Of a DNA stretch of 64,000 bases, positions 47,440 through 57,325 are shown piece after piece. Origin of the DNA: Zizania palustris (lineage: Eukaryota; Streptophyta; Magnoliopsida; Poales; Poaceae). The position numbers were made by a program, and so were the translations under genes. The notes beneath the pieces are model-generated. The model searched no databases, was not told where the DNA came from, and saw only the letters and a list, made by a program, of their open reading frames with translations. The DNA is taken from assembly GCA_019279435.1 (NCBI GenBank), contig JAAALK010000287.1, positions 69,691,144 through 69,755,143 of the forward strand, in the 5' to 3' direction. Numbering within the stretch: position 1 is the stretch's first letter; every line of letters starts with the position of its first letter.

Positions 47440-47930
47440 GGAATTTAAATCAAACAAATCATGCTTAATTTAAAAGACAGTTACATTACAGCAAATGCTT
47501 CAAGAAATCAAACCACGACAACAAATAACAAGGAAGCTCAATCATATCATACATTTACATTACAGCACGGTTGTAAAAAATGTAACAACAATTTACCAAC
47601 TGTGAGCATGGACTGGCCATTAATTTGAGGATATATTCACTAGCTTTCTTCCCCAATTAAACCCCTCGGAGAATACACATGGACTTAAAGTCCAATAATC
47701 CATCATCTAAATGATGTTGCTCCTTTTTTAAACTAGATTTGATAATTGACGATAGTGCACACATATACTACACTAGTACAGGGAAAAAATGGGTCTCCAT
47801 TGTACAGAGAAGCAAACATCCAAGCAGTTGTAGGTGGAGTATCGAGCAACAGGGCAACCGACCTGGTGTATGTTGATGATGACGATGACCTGGGCGACCT
47901 ATGAATCTTGGTGGCACGTCTCGTGAACAG
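47440..47930. other. Probable leader intron of TNPD
   Basis: AT-rich sequence. An acceptor-like TTACATAG ends just before the TNPD start on the minus strand, suggesting a 5' untranslated exon in the GC-rich zone to the right. Confidence 0.4.
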
Positions 47931-48244
47931 AGAGAGGGAGGGGAGGTGCGGCGGAGGGAGGGGCGCGGCGGTGAGGCGGAGGGAGGGGCGGTGCGGCGGA
48001 GGGAGGGGCGCGTCGGTGAGGCGGAGGGAGGGGCGGTGCGGCGGAGGGAGGAGCGGCGCAGCGGAGTGACCAGAGGGAGGGGCGGTTCGGCACAGTACGC
48101 GGAGTGAGGGGCAGTGCGACGCAATGCGCGGAGGGAGGGAGCGGCGCGTTGCGTCTCCGGCGGCGGCGTGGGCTGATGAGGCCGACCAGGAGGTGGCGCG
48201 GCGCGTTCGAGGGAGGGCACGGCAGTGCGTGGCTGCGCTAAAAC
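47931..48244 (-). promoter_or_regulatory. GC-rich putative promoter of TNPD with minisatellite
   Basis: A strong GC-rich zone. Within it (about 47948-48062) GGCGGAGGGAGGGGCG units alternate in two lengths (about 25 and 20 bases), forming a 45-base higher-order tandem repeat. The proline- and arginine-rich frames across it on the minus strand (47733-48284) arise from the repeat and are not credible proteins. Confidence 0.5.
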
Positions 48245-48332
48245 AGGATAAAACATGATTGCGATTTAGTTTTAATAGTGGCAAATGCTAATTATATGTT
48301 TATATGGTTTGTCCAGTGAATAGATCACAAAT

Positions 48333-48403
48333 ATGCTCCTAACTCAATGGTAAGGCTGCGTTGCTCTTAAGCTCTCAACCCGGGTTCAAGTCCAATGAGG
48401 CAC
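48333..48403 (+). other. tRNA-like block 3
   Basis: CTAACTCAATGGTAAGGC resembles a D-arm and A-box. CTCTTAA (48364-48370) matches the anticodon loop of lysine tRNA (CUU), and GGTTCAAGTCC (48383-48393) is a B-box. The acceptor ends TGCTCCT and TGAGGCA pair partly. A run of nine T residues (48405-48413) follows, an ideal Pol III terminator. It is about 90 bases beyond the GC-rich TNPD promoter and points away. It looks like a degenerate tRNA or the tRNA-related head of a SINE, not a working tRNA gene. Confidence 0.65.
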
Positions 48404-48450
48404 ATTTTTTTTTAATTTGAGTTGTACACAATTTTTAGTACATGCTATTT

Positions 48451-48546
48451 ATGCTTATAAGCATGTCAAACTTTGTATCAATTTGTATAGATGCTTATAA
48501 GCATGTCAAACTTTGTATCAATTTGTATAGATGCTTATAAGCATCT
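48451..48546. repeat. 40-base tandem repeat, 2.4 copies, in the right subterminal zone
   Basis: ATGCTTATAAGCATGTCAAA with 20 further bases repeats exactly at 48451, 48491 and, in part, 48531. Each unit starts with the palindrome ATGCTTATAAGCAT. Confidence 0.92.
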
Positions 48547-48996
48547 ATACCTAGCTATAAACAATTTTTTGATACGCTTTAAACTGTGTCAAGAGGATAA
48601 TGACACCTCAAAGCGCGTCTATATCCGTGTCAGTTTTTTTATGGTTATTTGATACGCTTTACAACTAATCTACATGTTTTTTTGCGGTTGACAGCATGTT
48701 ATACTTTGTATCAATTCGCTACGTTTTTCAAATCATGTTAGAAAACATCTATACCTAGCTATAAACAAATGTTTCATACGCTTTACAATGTCTCTATGGG
48801 ATAATGATGCTTTAAATTGTGTCTAACTTCGTGTCCTTTTGAGACGACTTCAATAGCGTGTTAAAAAATATCTTTATATGACTAATAACACTATAAGCGT
48901 GTCTAATATCGTAACAATCGGACACATTTTTAAAATCGTGTCAAAAAACATCTTTACATGTCGACGTAGAGATGCTTTTAATGGCGTTACTACTAC
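48547..48996. other. Right subterminal region of the CACTA element
   Basis: Repeated ATACGCTTTA, TGTGTC and CGTGTC words in both orientations, mirroring AGACACGCTTT at the left end (33975-34320). These are probable transposase-binding sites. No gene is present. Confidence 0.6.
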
Positions 48997-49028
48997 AGCG
49001 TATCTACAGGGGGGATTTTCTAGTAGTG
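48997..49028 (-). repeat. Large CACTA right terminal inverted repeat
   Basis: Read on the minus strand it starts CACTACTAGAAAATCCCCCC and continues CTGTAGATACGC, pairing with the left terminus. Confidence 0.92.
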
Positions 49029-49701
49029 ATAGTCCTCAACAATGAGGCAATGTGTTCAAAGTGTGCTCCGGAGGGAGGCACTCGAAGGTTTACCCGATGA
49101 AGGTCTCAGAAGTCAATGTGCATCGAAGGCATGGTCCGGGTGAGGTTCGTCGAGGAGTGTGCTCGGGGAGAGACACCGCGATGATGTGCTCACGAAATGC
49201 TTCATGCGGAGGCCTTGGACGAAGGAGGGACTTCAAAGGGTGGTACTCCGAAGGTGAGGCTTCGGAGTGTGGCTGACTTGAGGTACTTCAGCCATGCATG
49301 GCTTCGGTACATGGACTGACGGAGTTCGAGCTAGGAGTAGCTGCGAAGCCGTGGTGGTCCACTCCGGAGGTGATGGCGCGAAGGCACAAGGGCTTTGACG
49401 CCTTTAGCTCAAAACCATCACTGTATCAAAGGCTGATTTTGGTGAAACGAAGGCCATCAGGCTCAAGGCTTCTCACCGAAACTATTGCACCCCTCGCGTG
49501 CAAAGGGGGGCTTTAGAAGACTCCAAAACTGCAAAGGTTGATCGTGTCTGCTCTGCAAAAGCTGATGATGTCTCCTCTACAAAGCTGACAAAAGAAGCCT
49601 CCAAATAAAGTAGACTACCATCTGTACCCCCTGTTCTAATGAGACAAAATCAGTGTAAACCCTAGGGGTAAAGTAGTCTATTCACAGGGCTGAATAGTGC
49701 A

Positions 49702-49709
49702 TATAAATA
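49702..49709 (+). promoter_or_regulatory. TATA box of L5
   Basis: TATAAATA lies in GTGCATATAAATAGTGG, followed about 30 bases later by an A-rich start region. It is the expected LTR promoter and gives the plus orientation. Confidence 0.65.
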
Positions 49710-50467
49710 GTGGAGGCTAGCTAGGCAACAGAAACACTTTGAGAAGCAATTTAGAACTCATGTGCGAGCCGCCACACACTCTTGTATTCAATCCTGTGAG
49801 TTCATTTTGTGTTCCCTGTTCAAGAAATGAAACTTTGATTCTGTTTTCATTTTTTGCTTGAACTTGTATGCCTGCCTTGCACTGCATGTCTTGATTTCTT
49901 TGTGTTTGACTTCTTCCTAGCTTGAGTCTGTGTTCTAGAATTTTTGTGGAGAAGTGTTTGTTCATAGTGTGTGTTCGCTCTGTGTAAACTGGAGGCTAGT
50001 CCTCTCTGATTACTAGCGAAGCACTGAGGGTGGCTTAAATCGAAGCCTGTTTTCTTCTCTGTTGAAGTCCTCAACGAGTGTGTTCGGTGTGAGTTTAGAT
50101 CTTTGGAATACGAAGCCTAGTACTAGTTGCTAGTGCAAAGTATCTGTTCGAAGTCCTTAGAGGGAAGTCATCTCTTGCGAAGAGTGAAGTGCGAAGTCTG
50201 CTCGAAGGTACCCAGTGTGCGGAGCCTGCACTGACTTAGCAGAGTTGAGTTTTTGATGTTGTGAGTGGAGCGAAGTCTTCTTGACTTCGAACTTTTGCTC
50301 CTTCCGAAGCCTGGTTTTGGAGCTGTGAAATACCTTCGAACCAGAACTTCAAAGGGTGTGTTCGAAGCCTGTTCCGCAGGAGACTAAGTTAAAACAAAAG
50401 GCTATTTTTAGTCTGAAATTTTAAAAGCTCCCATTCACCCCCTCCGGTCACCGTATCCGGTCCAACA

Positions 50468-50842
50468 CTGACCTACCTTGAAAGCTATCATTTGCTCGAG
50501 GTCCAGGGAAGAGAGGGGAGGGTGGGAGTTTAGCTTAGTCGGCGTGGTGATGGTGACGGGTCTCGCGTCACTCTTGACGAATGTGTCGCCTATTTTGACG
50601 GATCTTATAAGAATGCGATCACAAAGTTCCTTCACATTGTCTTCAATTTCTGCACGGTCCTCCTCTAAGAGAACCTCTAGGGTAAGGGTACCGGAGTCGT
50701 CGTCGTCCTCCATGTTCCCTGCCATGCTTGTTGTCGTAGAAGGTACCATAGACATAGTCGCACTTGCTGTTGACGTAGTCGTACTTGCTATTGACGTAGT
50801 TGTACTTGGCGTGTATTTCACCAGCGAAGTCACAAAAAAGTG
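50468..50842 (-). pseudogene. G1 gag N-terminus and leader
   Basis: The minus strand encodes TPSTTTSIASTTTSTASATM-type low-complexity repeats, then DDDDSGTLTLEVLLEEDRAEIED and SSLDLEQMIAFKVGQ. The frame then continues beyond L5 at 33531 (TPLQQTQQLNPPN). Between the 5' LTR and this frame, GTGACTTCGCTGGTGA on the minus strand (about 50820-50832) resembles the primer-binding site of Tat-type gypsy elements, with mismatches. The reading frame is joined artificially to LTR sequence on both sides. Confidence 0.7.
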
Positions 50843-52067
50843 TGTTGACACGAAAATGCACCAAACACACTGACGCTGATCTGACAATCCAAAAACGCAC
50901 GGATACTTAGGAGTAAACCGATAAGCGTAACACAACGCTGACATCGCGTTTTGACGATCCTTAAACAGTAGTAAGGAAATAATGGAGTCACCAGGCAACC
51001 AGATCAAACTCTAGGGGTAAGACCCAATTGTCCGAAGTGTGTAGAAAAGCAAGCAACCGACCAAACCAAGGCCGGTTGGACAAAAGTAATCACGACAGTC
51101 AGACTGGCCTATGTGGGCCGGTCAGACTGACACTATGTCGTCGGTCGAACCGACAATGCGAAGTGGGGCGCCGAAGGATATCTTTGGCATTCGATTTGAA
51201 GGGGGTGCCGAAGGGGTACCTAAGGGGCCTTCGGCTCCCTGATCGATCAGACCGACATTAGGAATCCGGTCAGACCGAAGTGCTTATTGCGTGGGGTCCT
51301 CAGAGAATAGGGCTCCGAACGGGGTCTTTGACACCTCGGTTGATCGGACCAAAGGTATTCCTTCACTTAGACCAGAGGGTACCCGAGGCTTCGGAGGATG
51401 ATGTGAAGGGGGTCCTTGATTCGAAGAAGTCCTCTGGTGTGAGGGGCTCGGTCAGACCATAGGTAGATCTCCGGTCATACCAACAGGCAATTCGGCCTAG
51501 CGACCGAATCACCGGTAAAACCGATAAAACGATAAAAAAAACTTGTATGAGGGTGAAACAGAAGGTTTTCATATCAAACCCACAAATAACTCGATGTAGC
51601 GTGGTGAAGTATGGACAATTTGCTGATCAAATTGACAAAGATCAATTGCTATGAGTAAAGTAATGCTAGGGCAAAAGGTAGATTGAAAAGTAAAGGTATG
51701 ATTCAAAACTAGGGTTTTGAAGTATTGATTTGTGGAGATACCCTTTGAATCGGCCTCACCCCTATATTTATAGGGGCTGGTATCAAGTTTCCTGACACCA
51801 ACTCTGAGTAGGATTCGGCCAAAAAGTGGTTAAGATTTAATTAGAGATCAAAACAGCCCGAAACCAACTCTATCTCTAGTTTTCAAACTTGGGTCGATTT
51901 GACCGAACCCATTGGCCCGGTCTGACCAGGCCCACATGGCTGGTTAGACCGGCCTACTATGGTTGGTTGGACCGGCCTATGCCAGGAAAAGCATATTTTC
52001 GGCCCAAATTACCAAAAATTGATATTTTGACAATTTCAACCATTGATGCCATTTTTTGCTATTAATA
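50843..52067 (-). repeat. G1 5' LTR
   Basis: It matches the left LTR from TGTTGACACGAAAATGC to GCCATTTTTTGCTA. The outermost bases read TTAATA where the partner has TCAACA, two C-to-T changes at the critical LTR tip. A minus-strand CTATAAATATAGGGG (about 51759-51775) is the LTR promoter. The target duplication GTTTC follows directly. Confidence 0.92.
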
Positions 52068-52072
52068 GTTTC

Positions 52073-54690
52073 ATCATAATCAACACCTTGAATATGTCTA
52101 AAACCTTTCGCCACCAATCGTGCCTTATAGATGTGAACATTTCCATCAATGTCTATCTTTTTCTTGAAGATCCATTTACACACAATAGTTTTTACACCAT
52201 CGGGTGGATCAACCATGTTGCAAAGTTGAGTGACACACATGGAATCCAACTCGGATCCAATTGCTCCAAGCCATTTCTCAGAGTTTGGTCCCATCACTGC
52301 ATCTACATAGGTCTTGGGCTCGTCGTTGTCCAACAACAACACATCGCGATGCCCAGTGGTCAAGAACATGTACAACTCTGGCGCATGGACTATTGTCCTA
52401 GACCTCCGTGGGGCCGATGCATCCACAACAGGATCTGCAATAGCTTGCGCCTCCTGTTCTGGTTCAGTGGGATCTGGAACACTTCCAGTGTCTCTCGAAC
52501 CTCTTTGAGATGCACAATCCTCTTAGAGATGCACAATCCTCCCACTAACTCCTTTTGAGAGAAACTCTTTCTCAAGGAATACACCATTTCGAGCGATAAA
52601 CACTTTGCCCTCCTCTTTATTGTAGAAATAGTATCCTTTGGTTTCCCTATGATACCCCACAAAGAAGCATTTGTCAGACTTAGGACTGAGCTTATCTGAC
52701 GTCATACGTTTTACATACACCTCACATCCCCAAATCTTTAGAAAAGACAAACCGGGACACCTCCCAGACCACATCTCATATGACATCTTCTCTACTGACT
52801 TAGATGGAACTCTATTAAGCGTGAAAGTTGCGGTTTCTAGAGCATCACCCCAAAAGGATAATGGAAGATCAGTGTGGCTCATCATGGACTGCACCATGTC
52901 CAATAAAGTGTGGTTTCTCCGCTCGGACACCCCATTCCACTGAGGCGTGTCAGGTGGAGTCAGCTGTGGAACAATTCCACACTGCTTCAGATCATAGAAA
53001 TTTAATTGTCTTGCTCGTATGATTTTGTACCTCATTCTGGAACTCCTTGAACTTTCCAAAGGATTCCCACTTATGCCTCATCAAGTAGGCATAGCCATAT
53101 CTACTAAAGTCATCGGTAAAAGTAATAAAGTACTGAAAATCCTTTTCTAGCCGTGTGACTCATTGGACCACACACATCAGTATGTACTATGGCCAAAAGC
53201 TTACTCGCCCTCTCACTCTATCCAGTGAAAGGCGTCTTTGTCATTTTGCCAAGTAAACAAGACTCGCATTTGTCATATGATTCAAAATCAAATGACTCCA
53301 AAAGTCCATCACAATGGAGCTTCTGTACATGCTTCTCATTTATATGACCTAAACGACAATGTCATGCATAGGTAGGATTTAAATCATTGAGTCGTTGTTT
53401 CTTAGTACTAATGTTATAAACGTGTGTATCGTCAAGACTTAGAATATACAATCCATTCACTAATGGACAAACACCATAGAGCATGCCATTCAAAAATATT
53501 GAACAACTCTTGTTCTTTATTACGAATTCAAAACCATCTTCCTCTAAACATGGAGAAGAGATAATGTTTCTGCCTAAGGCGGGAATGAAATAACAAGTAT
53601 TTAACTCAAAACTAATCCTGACGATAGCGATAATGAATAGACGGCGATGGCCAACGCTGCAACCTTTGCACCATTCCCGACGCAGATATCCAGCTCGCCA
53701 CTTGCACACTTTCTTACTCTACTCAGCCCTTGCAACGATTTGCAAGTATGAATCATCGATCCGGTATCAAATACCCATGAATCATTTGGACAAGTAGCAA
53801 GATTAAATTCAATAACATTAATACATAAAACGGAAGTCCCACTCCCCTTCTTGGTTTTCTGCTCTTCTAGGTACACCTTACAGTTGAGCTTCCAATGCCA
53901 GGGCTTGTGGAAATGGTGGCACACATCAGAGTTGGCAGGACCAGACCTGGACTTTCCAGTCGGTTTATACTTCGCACTAGAGATCGCATCTGTACTCTTA
54001 GCGTTCTTCCTCCTCTTTTTGCCCTCATTATGAATAACCATCACATGGTTTGGAACCTTCCTAATACTCTCCTCAGCAAATTTTAGCATCTCATGAAACT
54101 CACCTGGTGTCTTCTCTAGTTCAACCATGTTATAGTTCAATATGAATGACTCAAAGCTCAGTGGGAGCGACTAGAGAATGAAATCGATAGTGAGGTATGT
54201 ATCTAGTGGAGTTCCCAGTCTCTCTAGAGTCTCTACGCAACCAATCATCTTGATCACGTGAGGGCTCACTAGGCTCCCTTTAGCCAACCTACTACCAAAC
54301 AAGCATTTAGATACATTGTATCTTTCTGCCCTTGCTTGGTCCTAAAACATGCCCTTAAGCCCTACGATCATATCGTAAGCATCACGTTCCTCATACTATT
54401 TCTAAAACTAAGAGGACATGCTGGCAAGCATCAGGCAGCTGACATCCACGGACTCACTAGCATGCTTCTCATAAGCATGCTTATCCGATGCAGAAGCATC
54501 ATCTCTTGGTTCATTAGGGCGAGGTTCCTCTAGAACATAATCCTTTTTTCTCTTGCTTGAGAACAATTCTCAAGTTTCGATACCAATCCATAAAGTTCGT
54601 TCTATACAATTTATATTGTTCAAGAATATATCATAAATTAAAAACTGGAGTGCTCTTAACAGTAGACGTAGTAGGTGTCATGATCTACAA
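52073..54690 (-). pseudogene. Copia gag, protease, integrase and RT N-terminus
   Basis: The minus strand starts at an ATG near 54680. The gag region (to about 53800, interrupted by several stops) has a zinc-knuckle-like CHHFHKPWHWKLNC. Protease follows with SWVFDTGSMIHTCKS. The integrase part carries TPPDTPQWNGVSERRNHTLL and YEMWSGRCPGLSFLKIWGC. The RT start reads CKWIFKKKIDIDGNVHIYKA, RLVAKGFRHIQGVDYDET, and stops at the G1 insertion; the rest is at 16360-17673. Frames change near 53060, 53360 and 52520, so the polyprotein is dead. A 19-base in-phase duplication near 52520-52545 (GAGATGCACAATCCTC twice) breaks the integrase-RT linker. Confidence 0.88.
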
Positions 54691-54723
54691 AAGATTAAAT
54701 TCGAGGTTTAGCACTCTGCAATG

Positions 54724-56008
54724 TGTTGACATGAAAATGTGCCCCGCACTTGGGTTGGTTCGATGATCCAAAAGTGTGTGGATACTTAGGGATGAGCCTA
54801 AGCGTAACACAACACTAACGTCATGTTCCGACTACCCTTAACAGTGGCAAGGGGGGTTGATTCATCAGGTAATCAGATCACACAGAAATAATCCAATTAG
54901 CCGAAATGTATAGATAAAATAATCCAACTAGCCGAACGGAGCTAGATTGGTTTGGAATATACCGTGTGAAGGATCACCGAAGGGGGCCTTCGACGTTCGA
55001 ATCGATCTAGTCAAATATAGGCCCCGAATAGATCGCAACGCAAAATCGCCTCCGAACAGCAGGGTTCGGCGCGAAGCCTCTGACACAACAAAATCCAATG
55101 CAGGGTGCCAGCGTGACGTAGTACGATATGGAGCACTGGCGTGACGAAGTACGGTACGGAGTGCTGGTACGACGAAGTCCGATGCAGAGTGTTCTGGCGT
55201 GACTTCGACATGAAGCAACTCCGTGCAAAGTAACTCTGGTGCGCGAGACTTAACCAGACCGACAACAGTGTGATGAATCCAGCAAGGATGGACGAAGCGA
55301 GGAATCACCGAAGGGTGCTCTAGCAGCCTCCGAAACGAGCTTCCTAGCTCCGAAAACCTTCAACGAATGGGCTCCGAACGTAAAACCTGCAACAAAGTTA
55401 AGATCAAGTGCCAATTTGGCCTGGAGAGTGAATTACCAAGTGTTACAGTATACAAAATGAATGATAGCAATCTGTTACGTAGATTAACGGAGGGTTCACA
55501 AGCGAACCAACAAGGGTAACCACTATTACGGTGTGGCCGACGGAGGGCTTCCAGTGCAAACCCATGAAGGTGTACTGATATAATGCGGAAAATAAAGAAA
55601 ATAAAGGTACAATTCAAACAAGGGTTTGAAGAGTTGATCTGTGTTTATCGGGGGATCCTATGAACCAGCCTCACCCCTATATTTATAGGGGATAGTCTTC
55701 TTATCTCTAACTCTAATCTGATAAGATTCGACCTAATCAACATTAGAGATAAAAACAACCTGAATCTGTATCAGACTCCTTATCCAAAGCCTATCCAAGG
55801 TGGGCCTTCGGCAGGCCCGCCGAAGCCTGCTCCTCGGGCCGAAGCTTTGGTGAAGCAGGCCGCTAAAAGGCCCCCGAGGCCCAATGCAGGTGGGCCTTCG
55901 GTACTTTAGGGCTTCGGCCTGTACCAGGAGTTGCATATTTTCGGCCCAAATTACCAAAATTAATATTTTGACAATTTCGACCATTAATGCCATTTTTTGC
56001 TACCAACA
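54724..56008 (-). repeat. G2 3' LTR
   Basis: It starts TGTTGACATGAAAATGTGCC and ends GCCATTTTTTGCTACCAACA. A minus-strand CTATAAATATAGGGG (about 55675-55690) is the promoter. The body is rich in CGAAG words instead of the GGTCGGACCG words of G1, so the two LTRs share ends but not interiors. Confidence 0.88.
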
Positions 56009-56079
56009 CATGCCCCCCTACCTTTTAGCAAACTAAGTGACCTAAAAGCACAATGGGCTAAGGACGATATACTCCATAT

Positions 56080-57250
56080 TGCCCTTTTGACATTTTTAAG
56101 CGCTTTGCCACACACTTGGGAAGTACTTTTTCAAATACCTGCCATTTAAAGCTCTCCGAAATTGCTCTCCTTGTAGAGACTCCAACAAGTACACATTACT
56201 TGGAGCGATTTTAGCCACCTTAAAAGGACCCTCCCAACTAGGCGACCACTTACCAAATTTGGGGCTCTTAGTGCCTAAAGGCAAAATCGTCTTTCAAACC
56301 AAGTCACCAACTTGAAACGATTTTTCTTTGACTCTTTTGTTGTAGGCTCTAGCTACTCTCCTCTTATCTCTCTCGATGGATTCTAGAGCCCTTAACCTCT
56401 TATCGATCACTTCTTATAAATTATCCTTCAAAACAATTTCATATTCATTGACCGATAAGCCATCTTGCTTAAGAAATCTTAATGAGCCAAGATCTACGTC
56501 TAATACACTAACTCATATGGACTAACTTTGGTAGCACCATGCTTTGCGACTCTACAAGCCCATAACGCCTCAGAAAGCACTTCATGCCACCTTTTAGGGA
56601 ACTCTTCGATTTTCTTCTTAATAAGCTTAATTACGGTTTTATTACTAGACTCAGCCTGAGCATAGTATGGCGAAGAGTTTATCAACTTAATGCCATAAAA
56701 TTCGGTAAAGTCTCTCACTTTTTTAGCAACAAATGAAGTACCCTGATCTGTAGGGAGAGTTTGGGGAATATCGAATCTATGTATGATGTGCTTCAAGATG
56801 AACTCAGTTACCTCGTTATGAGTCATGTTATTGAGAGGCACAACTTCGGTCCATTTGGTGAAGTAATATGTAGCCATCAACACGAACCTGTGCCCTTTTG
56901 AAGAGGGAGGATGAATTTGGCCGGTGAAGTATAAACCGCAACCTCAAAACGGCCATGGTTTGATAATAGGGTTAAGTAGCTACGCAGGATCCAACTAAAG
57001 ATTACCAAACTTTTGACATGCTTCACACCTTCTATAATACTTAAAACAATCCTCAATCATAGCCAGCCAATAAAAACCCGCTCTTGAGCATCCAACTCAT
57101 TTTCTGGGCCGACTGATGAGTGCCACAAAGTCCCTCATGAACTTCTCATGTAGCCACTCTAGACTGATCGACATCTAAGCACTTTAGAAGTACTTCGTCA
57201 ATAGTTCGGCGATACAACACATCATCAAGCAATACAAATTTAAATGACTA
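56080..57250 (-). pseudogene. G2 integrase
   Basis: On the minus strand a zinc-binding HHCC region comes first (VHEGLCGTHQSAQKM, then YYRRCEACQKFG, about 57170-57000). The catalytic core follows (TYYFTKWTEVVPL, TDQGTSFVAKKVRDF, SSPYYAQAESSNKT), then a C-terminal stretch (MPLGTKSPKFGKWSPSWEGPFKVAKIAPSNVY). The enzyme would insert element DNA into the host genome. The first catalytic aspartate (family TDYF) is Tyr here, a GAT to TAT change, while the second Asp and the Glu are kept. Stops between 57000 and 56290 break the frame. Confidence 0.88.
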
Positions 57251-57325
57251 TTGCCGAACTTTTCGATCAATCCTTTGACTGGGATCCTTTAAATACTGGA
57301 CGATTGGAATTCTCCAATCATCCTT

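Larger units (their letters stand above)
33936..49028 (-). mobile_element. Potentially autonomous CACTA (En/Spm) transposon, 15.1 kb
   Basis: The left end reads CACTACTAGAAAA, then C/A-rich sequence and CTGTAG. The inverted right end shares the first 13 bases and most of the next 17. The flanking triplets are ATA at 33933-33935 and 49029-49031, the 3-bp target duplication of this superfamily. Subterminal zones are crowded with AGACACGCTTT and ATACGCTTTA words in both orientations. The element encodes, all on the minus strand, TNPD (47419-43802), a small unknown protein (42501-41841) and a TNPA-like protein (38692-35893). All three splice into uninterrupted frames. It sits inside a solo LTR that sits inside G1, so it is the innermost insertion there. 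Confidence 0.95.
33532..50467 (+). mobile_element. Solo LTR L5 carrying the large CACTA
   Basis: Without the CACTA (33936-49028) the sequence is about 1.84 kb. It starts TGTCGGAGGGGTCC and ends CCGTATCCGGTCCAACA. The flanks GTGAC (33527-33531) and CTGAC (50468-50472) differ by one base, and the G1 gag frame is continuous across them, so this is an insertion into gag. A TATA box at 49702-49709 and a long downstream transcript-like stretch ending ATTCACCCCCTCCGG give an LTR layout on the plus strand. The end motif recalls Maximus/SIRE copia LTRs, but that is tentative. CGAAGG-type words are very frequent. No coding region is present. Confidence 0.65.
17674..52067 (-). mobile_element. Ty3-gypsy element G1 (Tat-like), heavily invaded
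   Basis: Two LTRs starting TGTTGACACGAAAATGC (17674 and 50843) bound the element. The host copia sequence duplicates GTTTC at 17669-17673 and 52068-52072, proving a single insertion event. The polypurine tract beside the left LTR and gag on the minus strand give the orientation. Only gag and 61 bases next to the 3' LTR remain; protease, RT, RNase H and integrase are gone. Inside are S1 (in the left LTR), N, S2 and L5 with the large CACTA. Similarity of LTR ends and gag to G2, which has a second RNase H, suggests the Tat group. Confidence 0.88.
14670..54723 (-). mobile_element. Ty1-copia element, interrupted by gypsy G1 and G2
   Basis: Copia coding order (gag, protease, integrase, RT, RNase H) runs on the minus strand from about 54690 down to 16360. 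The 3' LTR begins at 14670. Gypsy element G1 splits the RT region at 17673/52068: the right part ends GVDYDE-T and the left part resumes with FSPIALLNS, across a GTTTC duplication. The sequence upstream of the gag start is cut by gypsy element G2 at 54724, so the 5' LTR lies outside the window. The end of the LTR (TTCCCCAACA on the minus strand) and a TATATAAAGG promoter recall the BARE/Angela group. That lineage call is tentative. Confidence 0.85.

Noticed and set aside
47733..48284. Proline- and arginine-rich frames of 162-183 codons in several phases
   Set aside because: The zone is a GC-rich minisatellite open in several phases on both strands, which marks composition and not coding.
39561..48403. 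Annotation of the three tRNA-like blocks as functional tRNA genes
   Set aside because: None forms a full cloverleaf: acceptor stems and at least one arm are poor in each, so I report them as tRNA-like only.
50435..51007. 190-codon minus-strand frame as one protein
   Set aside because: It joins the end of LTR L5, the G1 gag leader and the G1 LTR by chance; only the middle part is real gag sequence.
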